From the NCBI GenBank assembly GCA_029553845.1, contig JAKPKF010000113.1, forward strand, positions 1 through 5,832: a DNA stretch of 5,832 nt, in the 5' to 3' direction. Position numbers and translations under genes: made by a program. This document shows, piece after piece, positions 1 to 5,205 of this stretch; within the stretch, counting starts at the first letter, position 1; each line of letters opens with the position of its first letter. The notes beneath the pieces were generated by a model. The model searched no databases. It was not told where the DNA came from and saw only the letters and a list, made by a program, of their open reading frames with translations. This DNA comes from a bacterium (GTDB lineage Bacteria; Patescibacteria; Dojkabacteria; SC72).

Positions 1-524
1 ATAGCTGCCATTGCTACGGAGTTCAGAGCAAAAAATCTGTTACCGTCTTTAGGAGCTAGACATTCGTTGAGTCTCCCTCTAGCAGCAAGCCAATCAGAGA
101 GGTTCTTAGGATGATCTGTACCTGCGGTATTGACCGTGTTCCAGACATCAGCGTACATCTTGATAGCTTCCGCTTCGATGTTAGAAGCGAGAACTGCCAT
201 AGCGGGTTCAAGGATCCTCTCAGCAAAATCATCAATGCTAAGGGTAAGCTCTACAGAAGAGAATTTAATATCAACTCCCCACTGGTTAGCCATCACAAGA
301 TTGACTGAGCTTTCCGTAGTATCCTGAGCCGAAAGAGTAGCGTTCTTTCGAACAGTGTATTCGTTAGGGAGCCTTACTTTCAGCGTACTTCCGATTTTGG
401 CTCCGGTCTTAGCGTAGCTGTCGTCATACTGCCTGTTAATCGAACCGATGAAGTTCAACTTACTATGCAGAATAGCGAGAGCTTTCCTAGTTACCATAGT
501 AGGAGTAAGAATTGTGTTAGCCAT
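1..524 (-). CDS. Major capsid (coat) protein, P22 gp5-like, N-terminal part
   Basis: This is the main shell protein of the phage head, which assembles on the scaffold into a procapsid. The reading frame is open to the left edge, so 174 codons are visible; P22 coat has about 430, so roughly 60 percent is missing. The N-terminus reads MANTILTPTMVTRKALAILH, followed by an FIGSINRQYDDSYAKTGAKIG stretch near residues 25-45 and RLPNEYTVRKNATLSAQD near 51-68. This is the characteristic start of the P22 coat family, which I recognise from family knowledge rather than from a search. The ATG at 522-524 is preceded by GGAGGA with an 8-base gap, which settles the start. The gene follows the scaffold by 19 bases, as in P22, and is probably co-transcribed with it. 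The C-terminal part and the gene end cannot be judged. Confidence 0.93.
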   Translation of the reverse strand, partial: MANTILTPTMVTRKALAILHSKLNFIGSINRQYDDSYAKTGAKIGSTLKVRLPNEYTVRKNATLSAQDTTESSVNLVMANQWGVDIKFSSVELTLSIDDFAERILEPAMAVLASNIEAEAIKMYADVWNTVNTAGTDHPKNLSDWLAARGRLNECLAPKDGNRFFALNSVAMAA

Positions 525-532
525 TGTTTAAA

Positions 533-538
533 TCCTCC
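533..538 (-). promoter_or_regulatory. Shine-Dalgarno of the coat gene
   Basis: GGAGGA on the minus strand lies 8 bases before the coat ATG at 524. It fills most of the 19-base gap after the scaffold stop codon. This near-perfect site suits the most abundant protein of the operon. Confidence 0.8.
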
Positions 539-543
539 ATATC

Positions 544-1410
544 TTAAAGAAAACGTCCTTTCCGTTTCTCGATTCTTTTTTGTCTTTCCGCCTTCATAAA
601 ATCCTCTATAGGCATTTCTTCTATACTCCTCTTCACTACTTCATTCCCGTTTACGGGGTTAATAGGAGGAGGAGCAGTACTTACTGTTTTCTTAGTAAAC
701 GAAGAGAATCTTATTTCCAGCTTTCCAATCTCCTTTGCAACCTTCGAAGGAGGCAAAGAAGAAAGCCTTAAAGCCTCATCAGGATTTTTTGCTAAGTAAT
801 ATCCGATTTCAGCACCTAGCTCACTATCAAGAATCTCTTGACTCAGAGTAGGAGAAAAAACAGGTGTTGCGATCACATCATCAAAATCTTGATACTTAGC
901 CCTCATACGTTCAGCTCTCTTATTGAAAGCCTTGAGAGACTCCTGAAATCTCTCCTCTGCCTGTTTCTTACTTAGTTCAGTGTTACGTTGAGCTTCATTC
1001 CAAGCGAAGATTTCATCTTCGTATTTAATTCTTGCCTTACGGTATTCGTTGGGATCTTCAAAATCATCTTCTAGAGGAGGAATAGGTCTTTGAGCAGGAG
1101 AGGATTTAGTTTTAGCCTCATTCCTGATTTCTTCAAGCTCCCTTCGAAGATTTTCAGATTCTCTTTTAGCTTCCCACTTTTCCCAAGTAAGTCTATCAAT
1201 ACGCTCCTGAACCTTACTGACAGGCTTTTTAGGTTTTCCCTCTTCTTCAGTTCCCTCTTCTTCAAGAGTTTTAGCTATTTCCTCTAGGGAAAAACCTTCT
1301 TCTTCGGTAGTCCGTGACTCTACCTCTTTTTCGTTTGTTTCTGATTGCACGTTTTCAGGCTGGATGGGTTCCTGATTATTAAGAGCATCCAAAGCTTGTT
1401 CCTCAGACAT
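544..1410 (-). CDS. Capsid assembly scaffolding protein, P22 gp8-like
   Basis: This internal scaffold co-assembles with coat into the procapsid and leaves before or during DNA packaging. The 288 residues are close to the 303 of P22 gp8. The first 58 residues are strongly acidic and look disordered. A predicted coiled coil follows at about 65-100 (KVQERIDRLTWEKWEAKRE and on), then a charged helical segment with DPNEYRKARIKYEDEIFAW near 119-137. Next comes a conserved-looking block around 192-235, with SELGAEIGYYLAKNPDEALR then LPPSKVAKEIGKLEIRF. The C-terminus is very basic (KAERQKRIEKRKGRFL); in P22 the basic C-terminal helix-turn-helix binds coat, so the same role is inferred. AGGAG sits 9 bases before the ATG. 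Position between portal and coat supports the call more than any catalytic motif could, since the protein has none. Confidence 0.87.
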   Translation of the reverse strand: MSEEQALDALNNQEPIQPENVQSETNEKEVESRTTEEEGFSLEEIAKTLEEEGTEEEGKPKKPVSKVQERIDRLTWEKWEAKRESENLRRELEEIRNEAKTKSSPAQRPIPPLEDDFEDPNEYRKARIKYEDEIFAWNEAQRNTELSKKQAEERFQESLKAFNKRAERMRAKYQDFDDVIATPVFSPTLSQEILDSELGAEIGYYLAKNPDEALRLSSLPPSKVAKEIGKLEIRFSSFTKKTVSTAPPPINPVNGNEVVKRSIEEMPIEDFMKAERQKRIEKRKGRFL

Positions 1411-1437
1411 AGAAAATATCTCCTAGTTTTTATTACT

Positions 1438-1452
1438 CCCTATAATATAGGG
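1438..1452. repeat. 15-base palindrome in the portal-scaffold gap
   Basis: CCCTATA-A-TATAGGG is a perfect dyad with 7-base arms around one base. It begins one base past the portal stop codon (TGA at 1454-1456) and lies in the 43-base gap before the scaffold gene. In RNA it could form a 6-bp stem with a 3-base loop, too weak and without a U-run to be an intrinsic terminator. It might be a protein-binding site, an mRNA-processing hairpin, or chance. Confidence 0.4.
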
Positions 1453-1453
1453 A

Positions 1454-3187
1454 TCAAATTTGCTCGTTTTCTCCAGGAGGGGGTTGTTCGCCTTTTCCTC
1501 CTAAGAGTACATTCATGTGTTTCTCTAATCTACGCTTAACTTCATCAGCTTTAGGCCAATCCTGGCTTTCGAAGAGAAGATCAAGGATGAGAGGAGCTAT
1601 ATTAGGAGCAGCTTGTATTACTTCTGCCATTGATTGAGCCGATTCTTCTCTTCTTGTCGAAAAGAGTCTTGTTCCTGGAACAACATCGTATCTTCCGATA
1701 GAGAGATCATTTAAAATAATTGACTCTCCTGTAGAAGGATTAATCTCTTGTTTATTGATGTCTACCAGAAGCTCATCGTCCTCTTCACCTAAAATTCTTA
1801 TTCTTCGCTCGGTATCATAGATTTTCGGTATCAGTTCAATTAGCTGTCTCATAGTCTCAAGAATAGCTCTCTTAAGATTGTCGAAGAAATGAAATACCGC
1901 AAAATCGCTCCTGTCAGCTCTAGCTTTAATAGCCGCGCCTGTACGCTCATTAGATCTAGCTCCAAAGCTTGATTCGAACATCCCTATAGTGTCCTGGAGA
2001 TCGCCAGCAGAGATTTGAAGCATTTGTCCAGCTCCAGTAGGCACAGTAGGAGGGGGTTCTCTCGTAGGCTTTCTTTGTCCTTGAGCATTGTAAAGCAAGT
2101 AGGGAAGGTTTTTCTGATTAGCTGAGTTCCACATATCCTCAAAGCCCTTAATCTCTTGGGGAGTTACCAGGTAGGGGGCTTTAGGAGCTAGAGCTACCGT
2201 CTCTGTCATATGAGTCCACCAAAAGTTATATGCCCTCTGAGGATCTTTTGCATCTCTGATAAGGGATCTCTTATAAGACTTTCCAGCAATATTAACGTAA
2301 TCACCTAAAACTTCGATGATAGGAATCTCACTTCCAGGCCATACCCCTTCTTCCAGAATATCAAACCCTGTTATCTTAGCCCACTTAACTTTCTTAACAG
2401 TCTTATTCTTCTTCTGTATAACCATGTAATTAGCTCTCGCAAGAGTTTCTTCTAAAATTTCATCGTTAAGCTCCAGTATTTTAATTTCTCCTGTAGTTGT
2501 GTTTAAGCATTTAGCTAGCTCTATCGGAACTTCTTCCTTGTAGAAATACTCAGCTATATAAACTTTTTCAGAGTCATACCAAAGGTTGTTATCTCCCTCT
2601 CCCTGAGAGTTTACGCTTACAGGAGCTTTATCAGGATATTTAGCTTCAAACTCATCTATAGGCATTCCTTCTCGTATAAAACCATATTCCCTCTTAGGGT
2701 CTAGGTAAACTGAAAATTGATTTTCAATTTTTCTAATAAAAATTTCCTGATCAAAAGAATAATCAGGTTCTTCGGTAGTGATCCTGAAATAGCCAAATCC
2801 TCCTGCTATTGCTTTCTCTCCTGCATCCGCATAAACTTCATCAGCTTTACTGGCGAATTCAATATACCGAATTAAGCCTGTATAAATTTCAGCTACTTTA
2901 GGATCAGCTTTATCGTCTACGGGTTTAACTTTCCCACCTAAACGTTCATCCCTGGCTCTGTTAGCTACCTGAGCTACGAATTTCCTAAGCTTATTGGAAG
3001 TTAAACAAGGTCTATGATCTCTTTCTCTCTCAGCCTTAATTTCACTAGGCCATTGCCCTTCTTCTACGTTGTAAACGAATTTTAGATCCTCTAGAGAAGC
3101 AGGTCTGATATGAGACTCTGCGGTAGAGACTATTTGAAACCTAGATCTAGCTAAGGCTAAAAATTTGTCTACGTCTTTTATTGCCAT
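1454..3187 (-). CDS. Portal protein, P22 gp1-like
   Basis: The portal is a dodecameric ring at one head vertex; it is the channel for DNA entry and exit and the dock for the terminase. Family-typical stretches are seen in order: VYNVEEGQWPSEIKAERERD followed by RPCLTSNKLRKFV (about 38-71), a helical GLIRYIEFASKADEVYADA (104-122), GGFGYFRI (129-136), and a core around 380-470 with PTGAGQ, SNERTGAAIKARADR, FFDNLKRAI and ELIPKIYDTERRIRILGE. The protein has 577 residues against 725 in P22. It ends in a short proline- and glutamate-rich tail, so the long C-terminal helical barrel of P22 portal appears to be missing or very reduced. The ATG has GGGAG 6 bases upstream. That Shine-Dalgarno directly follows and partly overlaps the terL stop codon, which suggests translational coupling. 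Confidence 0.92.
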   Translation of the reverse strand: MAIKDVDKFLALARSRFQIVSTAESHIRPASLEDLKFVYNVEEGQWPSEIKAERERDHRPCLTSNKLRKFVAQVANRARDERLGGKVKPVDDKADPKVAEIYTGLIRYIEFASKADEVYADAGEKAIAGGFGYFRITTEEPDYSFDQEIFIRKIENQFSVYLDPKREYGFIREGMPIDEFEAKYPDKAPVSVNSQGEGDNNLWYDSEKVYIAEYFYKEEVPIELAKCLNTTTGEIKILELNDEILEETLARANYMVIQKKNKTVKKVKWAKITGFDILEEGVWPGSEIPIIEVLGDYVNIAGKSYKRSLIRDAKDPQRAYNFWWTHMTETVALAPKAPYLVTPQEIKGFEDMWNSANQKNLPYLLYNAQGQRKPTREPPPTVPTGAGQMLQISAGDLQDTIGMFESSFGARSNERTGAAIKARADRSDFAVFHFFDNLKRAILETMRQLIELIPKIYDTERRIRILGEEDDELLVDINKQEINPSTGESIILNDLSIGRYDVVPGTRLFSTRREESAQSMAEVIQAAPNIAPLILDLLFESQDWPKADEVKRRLEKHMNVLLGGKGEQPPPGENEQI

Positions 3188-3193
3188 GTTTTA

Positions 3194-3200
3194 CTCCCTT
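3194..3200 (-). promoter_or_regulatory. Portal Shine-Dalgarno overlapping the terL stop
   Basis: AAGGGAG on the minus strand lies 6 bases before the portal ATG. Its first base is the last base of the terL TAA stop (3200-3202). A ribosome finishing terL stops on the portal initiation site, so the two genes are probably translationally coupled. Confidence 0.7.
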
Positions 3201-4756
3201 TAAGCTCCCATCCAACCTTGAGGTTTAGGAATACCCTCTTGTTTATGACAGTAAACTCCCCTTCTACCTCTCACTTGAGGAATATCATCGAAATAGTACG
3301 TTATAGCTAACGCATCTGCTTCATCAGGAGAATGCCCTATCTCCTGTTTAATTTTTGCCTTTTCAGCTATCTTCAGCTTCCCTCCTCCTTCGTAGGAAGT
3401 TTTAATAGCACTTAGCTCGTCAATCAGGTCTGTATCATCAGGGATTGAGATCAAACCTTTCTCAAACTTTTCTCTCAGAGTCCAATACATTTCTGCTCTC
3501 TTGTTGTAGAACTTATCTGTATTCCCTGCTTGTTTACGGGAATCTGCCGATTCTACTCTAGATCCAAACTTATCAGCTAAAACTCCGTAAACTCCCCAAC
3601 CAATACCGATGTTATCTATCCTAACAATATCAGGGCTATCTTCCAGAATGCTCATTTCAATCCAGTTAATTAAAACTTGAGAATCAGGAGTTTTCATTCT
3701 AGCTATAGGATAAACTTTCCCTCCCTTTCTCGTTATGATTACACTGTTGTCTCCTCCAGCTCCACAGTCTACTCCCTTTACTACAGGATCAGGATCAAGA
3801 GGAATTATTTCTCTGTTTACTGCATCCATGATCCAGTCCATAGGGAAAAGAGTATCTTCATCAACCAGAGGGGGTAAGCCTTTAATTCTGACTCTCCAGG
3901 GAGTAGAATTCTCTCCGTATTTAGCTCTAACCCTCTCTATAACCTGTCTGTCAGCTATTTCACTCTCCTCAGCATCCCAACGAAGAGTTACCCAATACTC
4001 AGAGTTCTTATACTGAGAGTCTATAGCGTATCCTTTAGAACGAGTAGGGTTAAAAATCATGAAAGCAAAGTTGCAAGGCTGGGTCATAGTACCTTCAAGG
4101 GGGTGAAAAACTGGCTCTGGAATACCGCTAGCTTCATCTATGACAATCATCATGTAGTCAGCATGAATACCTGAGAGAGTTTCAACTTGTTCCTCTACGC
4201 TGCTCTTAGGGCTAGCTGTCTTAGGAAATGCGAACCACTGTTTTCCTTTCAGGTCGTCCTCTACTTCACTGAAATAAACTTTGTCGGACTGAAGAGTTAT
4301 CCAGGCTTTTGCCGGAGAGTAAGCCAACCATTTTGCTATCTCACTCCAGAGAACTTTCATAAGCTGATCTTGAGAAACTGAGACACAAGGAATTTTGCAG
4401 TTAGGAAAACAGCTTAAGAACCAGATAATCAACCAGGAAGCTAAAGCGTCCTTTCCTAGTCCTTTCCCTGCCATAACTGAAACTCCGAATTTATTATTAA
4501 GCTCCACCTCCTTTTCGGTTAATTCTAGTTTTCCAAACTTCTTCAATCTAGCTTGAACTAACTCCGATACCGCTTCGATAGATTTTCTTTGCTGGTTAGA
4601 CATGACTATGTTCATTCCAGTTGCTTCGTTGTAGGGAGTAATAATTATTTCCTGGATGAACAGAGCAGGATTAACTATCCAGCGTTTAAAAATATCTTCT
4701 CCGATAGACTCAAAACTAGTCTCTTGAGGAGTTTTGTTGTTTGGGTTAGTTCTCAT
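3200..4756 (-). CDS. terL: Terminase large subunit (packaging ATPase and nuclease)
   Basis: This motor cuts concatemeric phage DNA and drives it through the portal using ATP. From the chosen ATG the protein has 518 residues (P22 gp2: 499). The N-terminal ATPase has a Walker A-like GKGLGKD at 97-103, with Asp where Ser or Thr is usual, Walker B IVIDEAS at 204-210, and a coupling motif FNPT at 235-238. The C-terminal RNase H-like nuclease shows its acidic residues in VKGVDCGAGGD (Asp330), RIDNIG (Asp381) and HSPDEADALA (Asp478, Asp481). A longer frame exists back to a TTG at 4844-4846, but that codon has no Shine-Dalgarno and would add a proline-rich stretch atypical for this family. The ATG at 4754-4756 has GGGAG 11 bases upstream, so it is preferred. 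Portal follows after 12 bases. No small terminase precedes it in this window. Confidence 0.95.
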   Translation of the reverse strand: MRTNPNNKTPQETSFESIGEDIFKRWIVNPALFIQEIIITPYNEATGMNIVMSNQQRKSIEAVSELVQARLKKFGKLELTEKEVELNNKFGVSVMAGKGLGKDALASWLIIWFLSCFPNCKIPCVSVSQDQLMKVLWSEIAKWLAYSPAKAWITLQSDKVYFSEVEDDLKGKQWFAFPKTASPKSSVEEQVETLSGIHADYMMIVIDEASGIPEPVFHPLEGTMTQPCNFAFMIFNPTRSKGYAIDSQYKNSEYWVTLRWDAEESEIADRQVIERVRAKYGENSTPWRVRIKGLPPLVDEDTLFPMDWIMDAVNREIIPLDPDPVVKGVDCGAGGDNSVIITRKGGKVYPIARMKTPDSQVLINWIEMSILEDSPDIVRIDNIGIGWGVYGVLADKFGSRVESADSRKQAGNTDKFYNKRAEMYWTLREKFEKGLISIPDDTDLIDELSAIKTSYEGGGKLKIAEKAKIKQEIGHSPDEADALAITYYFDDIPQVRGRRGVYCHKQEGIPKPQGWMGA

Positions 4757-4767
4757 GTCAAATATAT

Positions 4768-4772
4768 CTCCC
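4768..4772 (-). promoter_or_regulatory. Shine-Dalgarno that selects the terL start
   Basis: GGGAG on the minus strand lies 11 bases before the ATG at 4756. The spacing is somewhat long compared with the other genes here (4-9 bases), but no other candidate start in the frame has any Shine-Dalgarno. Confidence 0.6.
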
Positions 4773-4800
4773 AAAAATGTTTGCTCGTTGAGAGAAGGGG

Positions 4801-4814
4801 GGTACGGGCGTACC
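4801..4814. repeat. GC-rich dyad flanked by G6 runs in the terL leader
   Basis: GGTACG-GG-CGTACC is a perfect 6-bp dyad 45 bases before the terL ATG. It is bounded on the plus strand by G6 runs at 4797-4802 and 4818-4823, so the minus-strand transcript has C-runs on both sides. It is the only strongly GC-rich spot in the non-coding region. It could be a small leader hairpin or a protein-binding site. Confidence 0.4.
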
Positions 4815-4842
4815 TTTGGGGGGATAAGAGTACAGAAATTCA

Positions 4843-4874
4843 GCAAGCCAGTTAGTAAAATCTTAAAGGCTTGC
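4843..4874. repeat. Inverted repeat with 7-bp arms
   Basis: GCAAGCC at 4843-4849 pairs perfectly with GGCTTGC at 4868-4874 across an 18-base loop. It lies between the tandem repeat and the GC-rich dyad, and the leader RNA of terL could fold here. The stem is short, so chance is possible. Confidence 0.3.
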
Positions 4875-4888
4875 CACTGTTTAAGTAG

Positions 4889-4935
4889 GGGTTTTAACTA
4901 GGGTTTTAGCTAAGTTTTTAGTTAGGGTTTTCATG
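4889..4935. repeat. 12-base tandem repeat, nearly four copies
   Basis: On the plus strand the units are GGGTTTTAACTA (4889-4900), GGGTTTTAGCTA (4901-4912), AGTTTTTAGTTA (4913-4924) and a partial GGGTTTTCATG (4925-4935). A more degenerate copy may precede them at 4877-4888. Twelve bases is four codons, and on the minus strand the block reads as a 17-codon frame from an ATG at 4932-4934 to TAA at 4881-4883. The peptide would be MKTLTKNLAKTLVKTPT, with a repeated K-T-L-x pattern. No Shine-Dalgarno precedes that ATG, so I do not call it a gene. An array of binding sites (iterons) is an alternative. Confidence 0.65.
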
Positions 4936-4971
4936 TTATTATTTTATGAATGAAATGAATAAAATAATAAC
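4935..4971. repeat. AT-rich inverted repeat, 13-bp arms, 11-base loop
   Basis: GTTATTATTTTAT at 4935-4947 is the exact reverse complement of 4959-4971, with loop GAATGAAATGA. Each arm has only one G or C, so an RNA stem would be weak, but a DNA cruciform or a dimeric protein site is possible. It abuts the next palindrome without a gap. Confidence 0.65.
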
Positions 4972-4993
4972 TAACTAACTAGCTAGTTAGTTA
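4972..4993. repeat. Perfect 22-base palindrome with AGCT centre
   Basis: The half-site TAACTAACTAG (4972-4982) is followed by its exact reverse complement (4983-4993). The core AACTAGCTAGTT is repeated exactly in the palindrome at 5023-5040, with centres 49 bases apart. Two copies of one symmetric core suggest an operator pair for a dimeric regulator. Confidence 0.7.
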
Positions 4994-4997
4994 ATTA

Positions 4998-5024
4998 AAT
5001 ATATATTAATTAATTATATATATT
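4998..5024. repeat. AT-only stem-loop between the two CTAG palindromes
   Basis: AATATATAT at 4998-5006 pairs perfectly with ATATATATT at 5016-5024 around TAATTAATT. The whole stretch 4991-5027 is A and T only, so it should melt easily. Alternating AT gives self-complementarity readily, so its significance rests on its place between the two matching palindromes. Confidence 0.45.
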
Positions 5025-5041
5025 AAACTAGCTAGTTTAAA
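5013..5041 (-). promoter_or_regulatory. Candidate sigma70-type promoter for the head genes
   Basis: On the minus strand TTTAAA (5036-5041, 4 of 6 to the -35 consensus) is followed after exactly 17 bases by TATAAT (5013-5018, perfect -10). Transcription would start near 5006 and read towards terL. The 18-base CTAG palindrome covers most of the -35 and the adjacent spacer, where a repressor would block polymerase. A TATAAT arises easily in such AT-rich DNA, so this is a candidate only. Confidence 0.35.
5023..5040. repeat. Perfect 18-base palindrome with AGCT centre
   Basis: The half-site TTAAACTAG (5023-5031) is followed by its exact reverse complement (5032-5040). It shares the 12-base core AACTAGCTAGTT with the palindrome at 4972-4993. 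It overlaps the AT stem-loop on its left and the purine mirror repeat on its right by two bases each, and it covers the spacer of the candidate promoter. Confidence 0.7.
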
Positions 5042-5085
5042 GAGAAAGAAAGAAAGAAATATATAAAGAAAGAAAGAAAGAGAAA
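5039..5085. repeat. 47-base perfect mirror repeat with homopurine AAAG arms
   Basis: The plus strand reads identically in both directions along one strand from 5039 to 5085. Two 21-base all-purine arms built from AAAG units, each with one GAG interruption at the matching place, flank a TATAT centre. The right arm continues as purines to 5091. Homopurine mirror repeats are the known substrate for intramolecular triplex (H-DNA). On the minus strand the tract reads as TTTC repeats, and it supplies the Ser/Phe/Leu-rich end of a 35-codon frame (GTG at 5142-5144, TAA at 5037-5039) that lacks a spaced Shine-Dalgarno and is not called as a gene. Confidence 0.85.
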
Positions 5086-5178
5086 GAGAGACTACTCAAG
5101 AAAGTTTTAATCTCTTCGTAGATTCGCTCAAGTTTAAATTTCACTCCTGACTAATTTTTGAATATTAGCTTCTAAGTT

Positions 5179-5205
5179 AGAGAGGGGTTAATCCCCCCCC
5201 TCTCT
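5179..5205 (-). terminator. Strong hairpin at the end of the small secreted gene
   Basis: AGAGAGGGG at 5179-5187 pairs perfectly with CCCCTCTCT at 5197-5205, leaving a 9-base loop that contains the stop codon of the upstream gene (5188-5190). In the minus-strand transcript the stem starts inside the last codons. No U-run follows, so this is not a canonical intrinsic terminator. It could attenuate transcription into terL, protect the 3' end of the small-gene mRNA, or work with a factor. Confidence 0.4.

Larger units (their letters stand above)
4757..5187. other. Gene-free control region between the small secreted genes and terL
   Basis: About 430 bases contain no convincing gene. The right third (5086-5178) is ordinary AT-rich sequence ending at a hairpin. 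The centre (4935-5085) is an almost uninterrupted chain of inverted, palindromic and mirror repeats. The left part holds a 12-base tandem repeat and a GC-rich dyad in the terL leader. Two very short minus-strand frames exist: 17 codons ending at 4881 and 35 codons ending at 5037. Neither has a usable Shine-Dalgarno, and both are largely made of repeat sequence. The position upstream of terL suits a late-gene control region; origin or packaging-site roles are possible but unsupported. Confidence 0.6.

Noticed and set aside
111..327. Two overlapping 65-codon plus-strand frames
   Set aside because: Both lie antisense to the well-recognised coat gene and overlap each other.
580..1539. Short plus-strand frames and a second minus frame across scaffold and portal ends
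   Set aside because: They are shadow frames of the scaffold and portal genes, with low-complexity Ser/Phe/Arg- or Lys-rich products.
2713..2731. 8-bp inverted repeat with 3-base loop (AAAATTGA/TCAATTTT)
   Set aside because: It lies inside the portal coding sequence in an AT-rich stretch and has no U-run or other context, so chance is likely.
3735..4016. 93-codon plus-strand frame inside terL
   Set aside because: It lies antisense to the conserved nuclease half of terL, has no recognisable domain, and is best explained as a shadow of the real gene.
4797..4823. Possible G-quadruplex on the plus strand
   Set aside because: Only three G-runs of three or more are present, and the GGTACG/CGTACC dyad competes for the central bases.
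4757..4846. Extended terL N-terminus from a TTG at 4844-4846 (30 extra residues)
   Set aside because: The TTG has no Shine-Dalgarno, the extra residues are proline-rich and unlike a terminase N-terminus, and the ATG at 4756 has GGGAG upstream and gives a length near that of P22 gp2.
4935..5085. CRISPR array
   Set aside because: The repeats are palindromic or mirror-symmetric and adjoin each other; there is no regular repeat-spacer pattern of 25-40 bases.
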